Made by a program: the position numbers and the translations under genes
The notes under the pieces: model-generated
Databases searched by the model: none
What the model saw: only the letters and a program-made list of their open reading frames with translations
Told to the model about the DNA's origin: nothing
DNA from: Sweltsa coloradensis
Taxonomy: Eukaryota; Arthropoda; Insecta; Plecoptera; Chloroperlidae
Assembly: GCA_024449915.1 (NCBI GenBank)
Contig: JAMZAV010005024.1
Span: forward strand, 1 to 64,000
Length of the DNA: 64,000 nucleotides
Direction of reading: 5' to 3'
In this document: positions 1 through 10,904 of the stretch, piece after piece
Layout of the letters: each line of letters opens with the position of its first letter
How positions within the stretch are numbered: position 1 is the stretch's first letter

Positions 1-973
1 ACATCTTCATGTCTGTAGTGTATCGGGAACCTACAAACCCGCACTTGCACCATTCAGTGTTACCCGCCCTACCATAAAACGTTCGGCTCTTTCTCTTTGG
101 GCTTATTCTTGTTCCGCCAACATACTCATCTCCTCTTGAGAGTATGAAGGCTCAAACAAGTAAGGACTAACTCCTGCCATACCACTATAATACACTTTTA
201 TGTACACTTATAAATAATAAGTTAATAACGGGTCCTCTCGAATACGAGATGCCCAACTCAACTTCAAGTGACAGACTGATCGACTGTGGGACTTGAGAGG
301 CGAGCGTTTCCTAACGAGAGCCAGCAATCTGTCGGTTTGGGTGAGTCGAGCGCATGAGTCGAGCGTACCCTGCAGTGACGTCATAGTAGGCGTCCTGTTT
401 TCCGTGCAGTGATTTTTTTAAACTCGATTTACTTAGCCGCCAGATGTCAGATCAAGCTCAATCCAAGACCTACTTCCACTAAATTGAATGAATTTAAATA
501 TAATACGTGGTGCGACCAAGATAAGAGAGGACCTTTAAGATCCCGTTTATATTACTAGCGTTTGACTTCACAATGCAAGTTTGTGGGTTACGCCGGTAAA
601 ATTCTCTACGGTATGTAAATGGACACTAGTTGCTACGATGGTTTAGTTTTCAATGCTAGTTTCAATCTGCTTTCTAACTCGCGTCTAACGTTAGTAATAT
701 AAACGTGGTCTAATGGTTAAAACCAGTGGTGGCCAACCCATGGCCTGCGTGGTGTCAATTAGTCCTCCAGTAACCGGAGAAATATTAAATTAGAAGGCCC
801 TAATGGTAAATTGGCAGTGAAAAATTAATAATTTTGCCCTTCACATTGTAAATTATAGTAAAAACTAGAAGGCACAGTGCTGTAAATCACTCAGTGGTAA
901 AAATGTTTTCAAAGTTTAGCATTTTAATGCTTTAGAGACACTGATTTGTAGCACTTTGATTTCATAAAAATAG
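1..973. other. No gene recognised
   Basis: This stretch has no convincing open frame on either strand and no repeat unit that I recognise. It is ordinary AT-rich spacer with a few GC-richer patches around 240-400. Confidence 0.5.
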
Positions 974-1140
974 CTTTACTGCAGGTGCGGTTCTATGAAA
1001 AAAAGCAGAAATTAAAAAAAATGCCCTGTGGGGCATTGGGGGGGCTGTGATGAGGCCCCCCCAGCCCACCCTCAAGGGCGTTCCACATTTTAAGTTAGCC
1101 GCCCCCAATTTTGGGGGCTAGAACCGCGCCTGCTTTATTG
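974..1140. mobile_element. hAT-like MITE with 8-bp target duplication
   Basis: The element spans 982-1132 (151 bp). Its ends form an imperfect inverted repeat: CAGGTGCGGTTCTA on the left and the complement of TAGAACCGCGCCTG on the right. It is flanked by CTTTACTG (974-981) and CTTTATTG (1133-1140), an 8-bp duplication with one mismatch, which is the duplication length made by hAT transposases. The interior has GC-rich self-complementary blocks and no coding potential. The superfamily call rests on duplication length and the CAG start. Confidence 0.7.
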
Positions 1141-1527
1141 CATTAACAATAGCACTTTGTAGCACATTATTTTGCAACGTAGCAGAAAATGCTATGTTAT
1201 GAAATTGGTGAATTGGTGATAGATGATGAAATGAAATTGGTTGCAAAAGTTATGTTATTTAATATTTTGTGTAAAGGTGCGTTTACAGTGTCACGTTTGG
1301 TGCGCCGCGACTCGAGTGCAGCCAATCAGAGAACTGGGTAAATAAAACAAACCGCCACTGTCGCGGCAACCCAGGGTAAATTAAATATATAATCAAATAA
1401 TATTTCGAAAACCAAATAAAGGATCGTTTATCAAAATACTGTAGCAGAGGTAAAAAATACTGGTCTCAAAATTAGCTGATATAAATACTCTCTCAATTTG
1501 TCAAGTGCAGATTTTTTAACCAAACCA
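1141..1527. other. No gene recognised
   Basis: AT-rich spacer between the MITE and the first BEL/Pao LTR. No feature is seen. The 5 bases before the LTR do not match those beyond the other LTR, so no target duplication is preserved. Confidence 0.45.
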
Positions 1528-1988
1528 TGTGTTATGTCAAGGACGACATAGAGCAATGTTTCAGATCAATGAATTAAATAAATAAGGCCTGGCTAAGTTT
1601 CAACACACGAATAATATATTAGACAATAAATACATGTACAAAGTGAAGCAAAAAGCATAAACTGTGAAATGAATTATTAATAACGAACAAGTAATAACAT
1701 GGCCTACGCGACTACAGCCAATGAAGGGGCGATGGCTGTACACAAACAGCCTGACGAGGCTTTAAGCCTAGAGACTGTCCCGTACTCGATCCTGACACGA
1801 AGTGATTACTGCTCTGCTACAGTATTAAAGCTCTCGCAGCAGCGTAAATGACAGTACAGTCAGGCGCGCATGCGCAGAAGTAGAATTATTACAGATAGAT
1901 GCCAGCTGAAGTGGTGCATAGAAATGGCGCGTATAAATAAAGTTAATTAATGCACAAGCAATATAAATAACTAGAAAACGAATGAACA
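1528..1988 (-). repeat. 3' LTR of BEL/Pao element 1
   Basis: This 461-bp copy aligns along its length with 8685-9355 apart from the 207-bp insert there. It starts TGTGTTATG and ends GAATGAACA on the plus strand, giving the TG...CA termini of an LTR. It lacks the insert, so it shows the pre-insertion state of the other LTR. Confidence 0.92.
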
Positions 1989-2001
1989 TACCGCCCACCT
2001 T
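1989..2001 (-). promoter_or_regulatory. Polypurine tract of BEL/Pao element 1
   Basis: Read on the minus strand, the purine-rich string AAGGTGGGCGGTA directly abuts the 3' LTR. This is where plus-strand DNA synthesis is primed in LTR elements. A closely similar string sits in the same place in the second BEL/Pao element (54846-54862). Confidence 0.7.
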
Positions 2002-3290
2002 GAAAGGCTAGGCTTTCAACAAAAAACACAAATGAGACACAAATGAATCACAGTGGACTAGTTCATATGTAATGAGCACAGATTGTCAGTGGCCCACTTG
2101 AAGAGTCCTCGTGGGGTCTTGACCGTAGCGACACGCACGATCCCATCAGCACCAGGGTGTAGAGTCATTACCCGACCGATTTCCCAGGTAAGGGGAGGAC
2201 GGAAATCTTCTTTTATCATCACCAAGGAGTTGAGCTGGATGTCCTGACCTTTAGCCCCCCATTTATGGCGCTGTTGGAGAGATGACAGGTACTCGGATGA
2301 GTACCGCTGCCAGAAAGCTTGGAGAAGTTGTTGACTCTCTGCCACCGCCCCAAGCGATTAGTACTAAGTGAGGTAAGGTCAGTCAACAGGGAGGACAAAG
2401 TATCGGAGATGAGAAAATGAGCAGGGGTAAGTGAAGTAAGTCATCAGGGTTTGAAGAAAGTGGAGTGATAGGTCTAGAGTTAACGAAGGATTCGATTTGA
2501 CAGAGCAAAGTAATTATCTCGTCAAACTGTAATTGAGCATTGCCTATCAAACGCTTGAGACGACCTTCACTGTTTTAACACCAGCTTCCCATAGACCTCC
2601 AAAGTAAAGTGATCTTGCAGGGATGAATTTCCACGTTATTTCATCTTTAGCGAGAAGTCTTGCTACGTCGTGTTGATAGGCCTTGGATAGAAATAACTGC
2701 GTAGATCAGCGAGTTCATTTTTTGCTCCAACAAAATATGTAGTAGCGTTATCGCAGAAGATGTGAGTCGGTTTTCCTCGTCTTGAAATGAATTGTTTAAA
2801 CGCAGCAAGAAAGGCTTCTGTGTGTGAGATCCATTACTAATTCCAAGTGGATGGCCTTGGTGGCCATGCAGATGAACAAGGCAATGTAGGTTTTAACTGC
2901 AGTGGAACGTCGTTGGAAAATTCGTTTAGCGTATATAGGACCACAGTAGTCCACACCGCAATTTAAGAAAGGACGACTTGGTTGTACACGGTAGTGTGGC
3001 AAATCACCCATCAATTGGTTGCTGTTTCTAGGATTTACCTTGAAACAATTGATACAGTTTCGAACTATTCTTCGAGTGAGAATTTTGCCATTGATGGGCC
3101 AGTATTTGGTTCTGACTCCTGCTAAGAGGGCTTGAGGTCCGGCATGAAGGGATTTGAGATGACTGTTCCCTTTGGAGAATTAGTTTAGTTATGACATGGC
3201 CCTCGGGCAAGATGATTGGATGTTTATGATTGTAGTCAAGTCGGAGTTCTTTAAACGACCTCCTACCTGAGCAAACCGTTGGTGTCAACG
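2002..3290 (-). pseudogene. BEL/Pao integrase (broken)
   Basis: Integrase would join element DNA to the host chromosome. The N-terminal zinc-binding region (about 3290-3040) is present but frameshifted and ends in a CINC-type pair. The catalytic core shows D in CGVDYCGP (about 2940), D in FCDNATTYF (about 2735) and E in GGLWEAGVK (about 2590), which together make the DDE triad. The C-terminal piece at 2058-2345 has the Pao tail signature RYSSEYLSSLQQR followed by a small barrel-like domain (SLVMIKED, GRVMTLHPGADG). All motifs survive but in different frames, so the gene is inactive as written. Confidence 0.85.
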
Positions 3291-4392
3291 AAGGGGTTCA
3301 AGGTACGTAGTTTGCTGCTTGGCTTGACTTGACCTTGCTTTTGTTAGGTTCTTGACTTCATCGGCATAGTGCAGTTGCTGTGCAGACTTTACCCAGTAGG
3401 CTTCAGATTCTTGAAGTTCGGGCACCGTCAGGGGACCAAGCTGCCTCTGGTCGCGACTTAGTCTTGTGTTCTTGAAGAATCGCTTGCACAATGCGGTGAT
3501 TCTTGTTAGCTTATGCCAGCAGGAGAACCTTGAGCTTAAGTTGAGATTTTCTACTGGATCATGAATAACTTGACAGGAGATGATCAGGTTTTTCTTGTCT
3601 TCAGTATGTCTGGTGAAGGGGTTGCTTGGGTTGATAGTGCGTTTGGCCATTCTCTGGAATTATACTTGAGCCAGGAGGGCCAAACCACCACAGTTCAGAG
3701 TTAATTAGTTGCTTAGGGGTGCAACCTCTAGATAGCATGTCAGCCGGGTTATCGGATGAGCTGACATGTCTCCAGGTGCACTGGTTAGTGAGGTCTTGAA
3801 TTTCTGACACTCGATTAGCAACGAAGGGTTTCACTTGTTGCATGGAGAAGCAAGCCAGTGGAGTACTGTTGTGGAATCAGTCCACAAGTGTGTAGCCTTG
3901 ATGCGGTGCCGGCAAAACTCGTCGGCAACCTTGGAGACCAGTTGGGCCAGCATGAGTGCGCCGCACAGTTCGAGTCTAGGGAGAGAAATTTTCTCCAAGG
4001 GGGCGACACGAGATTTTGCGCACAGTAGATTAAAGGAGACTACATTTCTGGGAATGTCCGCATCGGATGTAGATGCAGGCGCCGTAGCTTGTTTCAGAGG
4101 CATCTGAGAACCCGTGGAGTTTAACGGAGGTTTCATCAGTGCCATGGGTAACTATTAGCTTGATTGACGCTTCATTTAGGTCAAACAGCCTGGATCTATA
4201 GTGCATCCACGTGGAGTGCAGGTGGAGTGGCACCGATTCATCCCAGCCGATGTTTAGTTGCCACAACTGTTGCATGATGATTTTGGCTACAATGATTACT
4301 GGGGCAACGAGTCCTAGAGGATCGAATAGTTGACTTGTTTCAGAGAGAATGGTTCTTTTGTAACATTCGGGGGCTTGTCTGGAGTGTAACAT
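3291..4392 (-). pseudogene. BEL/Pao RNase H and connection region (broken)
   Basis: RNase H removes the RNA strand of the replication hybrid. Acidic residues are visible in order: D in [12 protein letters not shown] (about 4110), E in [11 protein letters not shown] (about 3985), D in [11 protein letters not shown] (about 3870) and D in NPADMLSRG (about 3735). The last sits in the segment FVANRVSEIQDL that typically joins RNase H to integrase in Pao elements. Frames change at about 4030-4145 and about 3840. Upstream, LSETSQLFDPLGLVAPV is the RT thumb/connection signature of this family. Confidence 0.85.
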
Positions 4393-5187
4393 TGAACTTG
4401 AAAGTGTCTGATGTAGGTTGCCAATGGTAACCTAAAGCCTTGATACTAGCCTTGCTATCATCGGCTTCAATAGCATAGTATTGGTCTCTATGTTCAGGAG
4501 GAACGTTCTCCAGCAGTTAAGGGTGGTTGGCACACCATTTGCGTAACTCGAATCCACCCGATTCAGTCATGGGAATAATTTCTGATTACATTTCTAGAGA
4601 TGTTTCTAGAGAGTCAGAACCAGTAACTAAATCATCAACGTAGAAGTCATTAACTGCAACCTGAGCAGCTAGTGGGTAGGTGTGCTTCTCATCTTCAGCG
4701 AGCTGGTGTAACGTTCTTACTGCAAGGAAGGGGTGCAGCAGCAGTACCATAGGTAACTGTAGACAACCGGTAAGTTTGTAGTTCCTCGTCAGGATTTGTT
4801 CCGCCACACGATGCGTTGGAAGTCTGTTTGAGGGGTTCAACAAGAATTTGCCTGTGTACATCTGCTTGATGTCTGTGGTGAAAACATATACATGCATACG
4901 GAACGACAGCATTATTGAAAACAATTCACGTTGAATGATTGGTCCAACCAAAAGCATTTCATTTAATGATTGCTACTGGATGACTTTGCTGAAGCGTCAA
5001 AGACAACGCGTAATTTAGCAGTTGTGCTTGAAGATATAAGAACTGGATGGTGAGGAAGAAAGTAGCAGTTTTCTGGTTCAGTTTGTTCCTCAACCAACTC
5101 TATGTGATTAAGTTCCAGGTATTCATTGAGAAAATCGCAGTATTGTGTTTTCAGTATGTTATTCGAAGATAAACGTCGTTCTAGGTT
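4393..5187 (-). pseudogene. BEL/Pao reverse transcriptase (interrupted)
   Basis: The finger region reads FLPHHPVL then TAKLRVVFDAS (about 5075-4985). The palm reads LLVGPIIQRELFSI and VFTTDIKQMY (about 4955-4870), with the catalytic box FYVDDLVTGSDS at about 4650-4610. This matches Pao RTs, where FYVDDL is characteristic. The first codons after the MITE read KNLERRLSS, continuing the protein broken at 5840. Lesions are the MITE at 5188-5839 and several frameshifts. Confidence 0.88.
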
Positions 5188-5839
5188 TTTAAAGGGGCTA
5201 AAAACCCCAAAAATGATTTTTTACCACGTGATCTATAGCACAATACTACACTTTTATGACCATTTAAAAAATTATATCTTGTAACTGTGATTTAACACGA
5301 AATTTTAATTTTTTTGATCCAGAAATTGGCAAAAATTGGTGTTTTGGAAAATTTCCTAAATCGGCTTAAACTGCTTCTTTTTTGGTCCACATAGATACTA
5401 GACCATAGTACCAATCTGAAATGCCCCTTTATAACATCGTGTCTTGAAACTGTGCCCAAATATCTCCTCAAACACGCAAAAATATGCATTCCAAAAAATC
5501 ACACCCCATCTTGGTAATCAGCATATTATGGCCGAACTACTTGCCCAAATTACAAAACAAAATATAGAGAATTTACAGAAAAGGCTGTCGAGTACGTCAA
5601 TAATGGCTATTTTTTTTAAATCAAAATCCTCCAAGGTCACAGGCATAAACATCGTCCCAATGTTAATTCTTATGGGAGATTTTTTGCCGGTGGGACCTAG
5701 CTCGAAAAATGTCATGTTTGACAATTTTTTGAGAGGTCATGGAGGCCCAATAATGTTTCTGTGAATTGCTAAATTCATTACTAGTTAGCCTGAATGAAAT
5801 ATATTTTTTGAGTTTAGGCGGTTTAAATACCCCTTTAAA
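5188..5839. mobile_element. MITE inserted in the BEL/Pao RT
   Basis: About 650 bp separate two halves of an otherwise continuous Pol reading. The insert begins TTTAAAGGGG and ends CCCCTTTAAA, with further complementarity inside (GGGG-TA-rich, then AACC). Because TTTAAA is itself a palindrome, the duplicated target may be TTAA or TTTAAA. TTAA would suit a piggyBac-type element. The open frames inside have no recognisable product. Confidence 0.7.
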
Positions 5840-6420
5840 TCATTTTAATAGCTTGGTCCTTTGATTTTCCCAACCCATGCGGATCTTGTTCAAATGGCAA
5901 TTGTACCGTGTAACGGCTGCTTGATGTGCGCTGGAAGTGTGAACGGAAGTGATCTTCGCACGCTTCTTCTTGCTTGGATGGTTTAGGAGAAGACATTTCG
6001 GAACAATCATCAATCTTCCAAAAGCAGTGAGTAGATTGTCAATTCTAGTTTGAGTGTTCAAATGGCATAATCGAGGGCTCGATTGCATTGGTTGCATTTG
6101 AACTGCCAGGTTGAGACACCTTACCTGTCACAAACCAGCCGAGCGAGGTTTTTTGAACTATGGGAAGATTCTTACCCATTTGATTTGGCCTATGCATAAT
6201 AGTTCAAAGAATATTTTCTGCTCCTATGAGAGCATCTATGCCCCGCGGCATATTGAATTGGGATCTGCAAGTTTAACTCTTTGTGGAAGATTCCAGTCTC
6301 TGATATCTACCTCGTATAATGGCGATTCACACCGTGATTTATTAATGACCAGAAATTCCAGGTGTGTGGTGTGATTTAATTTTAATCTGCACAGTGGTGA
6401 GATGCTGTGGCTGACTGCTT
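5840..6420 (-). pseudogene. BEL/Pao Pol, protease-to-RT linker (broken)
   Basis: Minus-strand translations give pieces usual between protease and RT in Pao elements: VDIRDWNLPQRVKLADPN (about 6320-6265) and, just before the MITE, VQLPFEQDPHGLGKSKDQ (about 5905-5850). The pieces lie in different frames with stops between them. I name it by position and by these short signatures. Confidence 0.7.
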
Positions 6421-6887
6421 GTTGATTCCCAGTATGGGTGTGCGCGCTTTGTTTCGCTTCAATCCTAGCGATTGGGCCATAGCTTCAGTCATAAAGTGCG
6501 ATTGGGAGCCCGAATCAAGAAGTATGCGGCAAGAGAAGAAGGTGCCGTAGAATTAGCTATATTAATTATGGCTGTAGCGAGAACTACCTCCTTATTGCCT
6601 TGCAAGCTTGTAGTAACTATGGGTGGAACATTTTCTGATGGTCCAGTGGTTTCACCCAAGTGTAACATAGTATGGTGGTCGCTTATGACACTTCTTGCAG
6701 TTCTAGGATTTTTGCATTCAATTGTTTGATGTCCAAATTTCAAACAATTAAGACAAATGTGCAGGTTTCTAGCCTTTTGAACCCTATCTTGGATAGATAG
6801 AGCAATGAATTTATCGCACTGCATTAGTGAGTGTGATTGCTTGCAGAGTAGGCATTTGAGCTGCGGGCTTGAAGTCACAAATGACAT
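6421..6887 (-). pseudogene. BEL/Pao zinc knuckles and aspartic protease (broken)
   Basis: The minus-strand frame from 6887 carries two knuckles: CLLCKQSHSLMQC (C-X2-C-X3-H-X4-C) and CLNCLKFGHQTIEC (C-X2-C-X4-H-X4-C). These bind element RNA in the family. After a frame change near 6545 comes the protease active-site loop LLDSGSQSHFM, with DSG in place of the commoner DTG as is normal in Pao, followed by AMAQSLGLKR. The frameshift between knuckles and protease disables this copy. Confidence 0.87.
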
Positions 6888-7075
6888 AGGTGGCTTGTGA
6901 ACTGGACGTTTTCTAGAGTAAGAACTATTCTTGATTTCAGAAGTAGGCCTACCAGAATTGCATGCTTCTAAAATGACGCAACGATCATTTAGAATTGAAT
7001 AAGGTTCTTATGTTTACTTCGGTGAGAGTAGCTGAATGAGTTTCCCAAAGGCGCCGGGTAGCATGGTCGAATTTG

Positions 7076-7871
7076 TTAGTTATCATATACACCTTCAACG
7101 AGTCCCAGTGCTGGGTAGGTTCGCCCAAAGTCACAAGTGCGCGCATATGTTTTTGAACGTTGTCGAACTAGGGGTCGCAGTGAAGCAATGGATTCGCATT
7201 GTGAGTTCGGTAACTCGAACAGCGCTTGAATATGTTTTGTGATTATGATTCTTTTGTTAGCGAATCTAGACTCTAATAAATCCCATGCTGTGTCATAATT
7301 AACACTCGATACCTCAAGAGAATGAATAACGTTTAATGCATCGCCTTGAAGGGAAGCCTTGAGGTAATGGAATTTTGGGATTTTATTGAGTGACTGATTA
7401 GAATCAATTAGGGAAGAGAATGTGTCTTGGTATGTTGCCAATCTTCGTAGGAACCACTGAAAGTAGGCAATTCAATGGTTGGGAGCTTGATGGCATTAGT
7501 TGTCAGAGTGGCAGTGGATGAGCAGAATCAGAATGAGGGCTTTGAGGAGTATGTGGATGCAAATAGTCCTGGATGCGAGCCTTTAATTCAAAATATTCTT
7601 CTTCAAACATAACTCTTTCTTCTACTAAATCACCCGATGATTCGGTGTCAGCAAGTAACTCTTCTAGCTGTGTTTGAATACGATCGTATTTCGGCCAACA
7701 TTCGTCGATGCTGCTTATTCGCACGGACAATAGCGAGAGTGGTTTAGATTCATCAAAGTCATCGACAAAGGTTTTATGACGAGTGAGACGTGCCTTTACG
7801 TGCCCGCGCTGCTTAATGAGTAACTTGACCTTAACTGCTTCCGCCTTGGCTAACTCAGCTGGGGTAGTCAT
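7076..7871 (-). pseudogene. BEL/Pao Gag N-terminal and DUF1759-type core (broken)
   Basis: Gag is the structural particle protein. The likely start is the ATG at 7869-7871 (MTTPAELAKAEAVKVK), preferred over an upstream in-frame Met because the upstream residues are hydrophobic and unlike Pao Gag. The first segment (to 7503) is charged and helical. After a frameshift at about 7440-7500, the segment from 7441 reads FSSLIDSNQSLNKIPKFHYL and YDTAWDLLESRF, the conserved Pao Gag core (DUF1759 type). The frame is lost again before the zinc knuckles. Confidence 0.85.
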
Positions 7872-8653
7872 AATTACGATGCAAATAGTGGACAATGCTC
7901 TATTACAGTCAGAATGATAGCTAGAAAAATATAAGGCAATGGAATAGATTGGCATGAAAAACGTGAACAAATAAGGTTGGAAGAAAAGAAAGGTAGGCTA
8001 GAGTGAAAACAGAAAACTAGGCCAACAGGAACCTCACTTAGTACTAACCTTGGTGATAGAGCTCGGATGTGGGTCACTGGATCGAACAGGTGACATCTGG
8101 CTTCTCGTTCAAGATCAAGGCAGCTGCAGGTTTCAGGTGAGCGTAGTCTCGGAGAATCTCAGGAATAGGGCTGCAATTCTTCCATCCACGTCATCTGGCT
8201 GCGCTTGGCGAGCTATGAAGAGCTCGGGTGAAGGTCGGGTTGAACAGATCGGGAGTATAGGTCTTGCTTAAAGTATCGACGTGTGGAAGTATAGGCACTA
8301 GGCCTTGCTGATGCTTGAGCTTGATTTGCGTGAGAAGTAGGCGACTTCTCGATGCTTAGGCCTATAGGAATGAGTAGGCCTTAGAGTAGTAGAAATACGT
8401 CGGTCACATATCTTGGAGAATATTCGGGGACAGGTCGGGATCGCCTTGCTTGAAAGATCGACGTGTGCAAGTAGGCACTAGGTCTTGCCTGAAGGTCGTA
8501 AGAATGTAGGTCACTGGCCGCGCATTGCTTGAAACACGGGCGTGGATACAGAAAACGTTGCTTGAAATATACCCCTCGCAGTTTAAATGTTCGTTGGCTT
8601 CGTAGGTAGTCGAAAATACGTTGAAGAAAATACGATCACGTATTACAATGAAA
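7872..8653 (-). other. 5' untranslated leader of BEL/Pao element 1
   Basis: This lies between the primer-binding site and the gag start codon. It contains a partial direct repeat: a block around ATCGACGTGTG...AAGTA...GGCACTAGG occurs near 8270-8315 and again near 8455-8490. No open frame is convincing. Confidence 0.6.
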
Positions 8654-8678
8654 TGTTCAAATCACGTCGGGGTCACCA
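8654..8678 (-). promoter_or_regulatory. Primer-binding site, tRNA-Trp
   Basis: Read on the plus strand, these 25 nt equal the 3' end of eukaryotic tRNA-Trp including CCA (T-loop TTCAAAT, 3' end CGGGGTCACCA), as I remember that tRNA. On the minus strand it is therefore the complement that a tRNA-Trp primer would anneal to. It lies 6 nt inside the 5' LTR. Usual sites match about 18 nt, so this is a long match. It is not a tRNA gene because the rest of the tRNA is absent. Confidence 0.88.
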
Positions 8679-8684
8679 AAAATT

Positions 8685-9355
8685 TGTGTTATGTCAAGGA
8701 CGACAAAGAGCAATGTTTCAGATCAAAGAATTAAATAAACATAAGGCTAGGCAAGTTTCAACACACGAATATTATATTGTACAATAAATACCGGTACAAA
8801 AGTGAGCAACAAACAATAAACTGTGAATAAGAATAATTAATAACGAACAAGTAATAACATGGCTTACGCGACTACAGCCTACAAAAGAGGCGAGGCTGTA
8901 AAGTTCTTGACCTGATGGTTTGGCCCAAACTATTTTACAAAGGAAGGATTATTCGTCAAAAGGAACAAAATCAATGGCATTATGAAGCACTTGTAACGCG
9001 TGATTTCTTTAGAATCTTCCTAAAAGGGAGACAGAGAAGCATCCACTTATTCCGCCAGACTTGTCAGGGCCCCAGGGGATTTGTTTAAGGCAAGCGGTCA
9101 AGAACTTTAACAACCAGCCTGATGTGGCTAAGAGCCTAGAGACTGTCCCGTAATACTCTCCGACACGAAGTGATTAGTGCCCTGGGACGATCGCTCTAGC
9201 TGGCGGCGACGCGAACGTCAGTACAGCCAGGCGCGCATGCGCAGAAGTAGAATGATTACAGATAGATGTCAGCTGAAGTGGCGCATAGAAAAGGCGCGTA
9301 TAAATAAAGTTAATAAATGGACAAGAAATAAAAATAACTTGAAAACGAATGAACA
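8685..9355 (-). repeat. 5' LTR of BEL/Pao element 1, with insert
   Basis: The copy matches 1528-1988 with TG...CA ends but carries an extra 207 bp at 8901-9107. Without the insert it is 462 bp or slightly less, the same size as its partner. The open frames across it are incidental. Confidence 0.92.
8901..9107. mobile_element. 207-bp MITE with TA duplication inside the LTR
   Basis: The insert has a perfect 12-bp terminal inverted repeat, AAGTTCTTGACC...GGTCAAGAACTT. It is flanked by TA on both sides (8899-8900 and 9108-9109). The partner LTR has a single TA at the matching position, which shows the empty site. TA duplication is usual for Tc1/mariner-type and some other DNA transposons. No protein is encoded. 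Confidence 0.85.
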
Positions 9356-9439
9356 GGTATTATTAAGGGGAGCACAGGTAATTAGAATCCAGCTTTCTCG
9401 CCATTTTGTTGGATGCGTTCAGGAACAGTAGTTGAAAAA

Positions 9440-10395
9440 CTTGTATAATTTGTATCAAGTATTAAATCGTCCGGAGGATTACTGTAAGAATCGTGCATTT
9501 TGGGGAAGAAGCATGAAACTTGGCATACATCCTCCACACACCCATAGGATCATTTTAAGAAATAGAGGCATTTCTGATCGGCCCCAGAAGGGGGCATGCC
9601 TCCCTTCCCCCTGAATAAGTCCCAAGTATTTCTGTAATAATTAATAGAAATCGTGCATTTTGGGCTAGAAACATGAAATTTGGCACACATCCTCCACATA
9701 CCCATTGGATCATTTTAATAAATAGATGCATTTCTGATCGGCCCCAGGGGGGGCATGTTCCCTCCCCCTGAATAAATATTGAGTATTTCTGTAATAATTA
9801 ATAGGAATCGTGCATTTTGGGCTAAAAGCATGAAATTTGGCACATATCCTCCAAATACCCATTGAATCATTTTAAGAAATAGAGGTATATCTGATCGGCC
9901 CCAGAGGGGCTTGCCCCCCTCCCCCCTGAATAAGTCCCGAGTATTTGTGTAAAAATTAATATGAATCATGTATTTTGGGCTAGAAGCATGAAATTTGGTA
10001 GACACACTCCACATACCCATATGATAATTTTAAAAAATAGAGGCCATTCTGATCGGCCCCAGGGTGGGCATGTTTCCCTCGCCCTGAATAAGAAACGAGT
10101 ATTTGTGTAAAAATTAATAGGAATCGTGCAATTTGGGCTAGAAACATGAAAATTGATGGACATTCTTCACATACCCAGAAGATCATGTTGATAAATGGAG
10201 TCATTTCTGACTGCCCCAAGTGGGGCATGCCCCCTACCCCCTTAATAAGTCCCGAATATTTCTGTAAAAAGTAATAGGAATCGTGCATTTTGGACCTGAA
10301 GCATGGAATTTGGTAGACACACTCTATATTCCCGTAAGATCATTTTCAGAAATAGAGACATTTATGACCGGCCCCAGAAGAGGGTGTCATTTGAC
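9440..10395 (+). repeat. 158-bp tandem repeat, about six copies
   Basis: The word TCGTGCATTTTGG (with variants) recurs at 9491, 9651, 9808, 9966, 10124 and 10281, giving spacings of 160, 157, 158, 158 and 157. Each unit also carries ATACCCA-GGATCATTTTAA and a GGCCCCAG...GGGCATG block. Open frames on either strand are simply the repeat read through and change frame between units. Confidence 0.92.
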
Positions 10396-10904
10396 CCCCT
10401 GCATGATGGCTGCCATGGGCCGGCATCATTCACTTTCCTATATCGCTAATACCACAATACATTTTCCTTGTAAACAAATGCAAACATAGAAACATTATGT
10501 GTAATACAATGACGTCACATAACATAATGATAAAACATTAATAGAGGCATAATTTGCCCATGTCCCAAAAAAGTAGAATCTCGTGTGGTCTTTATTTTCA
10601 ATGCCCATTAAAAATTTCTAAAGAAGATATTAATGCCAATATGATTTTCTTATTTCGATTAGATTTCATTTCCTGAAATAAAAACACAAAATGATTGGAT
10701 GAACATTTCACAATCTAAAATTTCGTCATTTCCTTGAAAACAGGTATAAATTAACTTATTTCTTAGTTCTAAAATAAGGGAAAAAACGCAACAAAAATAC
10801 ATATATTTATTTCACCGTTATAAAGTAATCTCGATATAAAAAGGCTAAGTCATAAGGTCAAATAAGTCAACTAGTTTTTTTTAGATTTCTCTACTCCTGT
10901 ATGT
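10396..10904. other. No gene recognised
   Basis: AT-rich spacer between the 158-bp repeat and the 64-bp satellite. I see no coding or structural feature. Confidence 0.5.

Larger units (their letters stand above)
1528..9355 (-). mobile_element. BEL/Pao LTR retrotransposon, degenerate (element 1)
   Basis: Two matching LTRs (1528-1988 and 8685-9355) enclose, in minus-strand order, gag, zinc knuckles, aspartic protease, RT, RNase H and integrase. This order and the Pao-type protein signatures identify the family. A primer-binding site lies beside the 5' LTR and a purine tract beside the 3' LTR. Gag and Pol are broken by several frameshifts and by a MITE in the RT, so this copy cannot encode its own proteins as written. 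The LTRs have TG/CA ends, but the flanks AACCA and GGTAT do not match, so the target duplication is lost or the element recombined. Confidence 0.93.

Noticed and set aside
5444..5764. Plus-strand gene of 106 residues
   Set aside because: It lies wholly inside the insert in the BEL/Pao RT and has no recognisable features.
8654..8678. A tRNA-Trp gene
   Set aside because: Only the 3' 25 nt match, including the CCA that nuclear genes do not encode; the rest of the tRNA is absent and the site sits beside an LTR.
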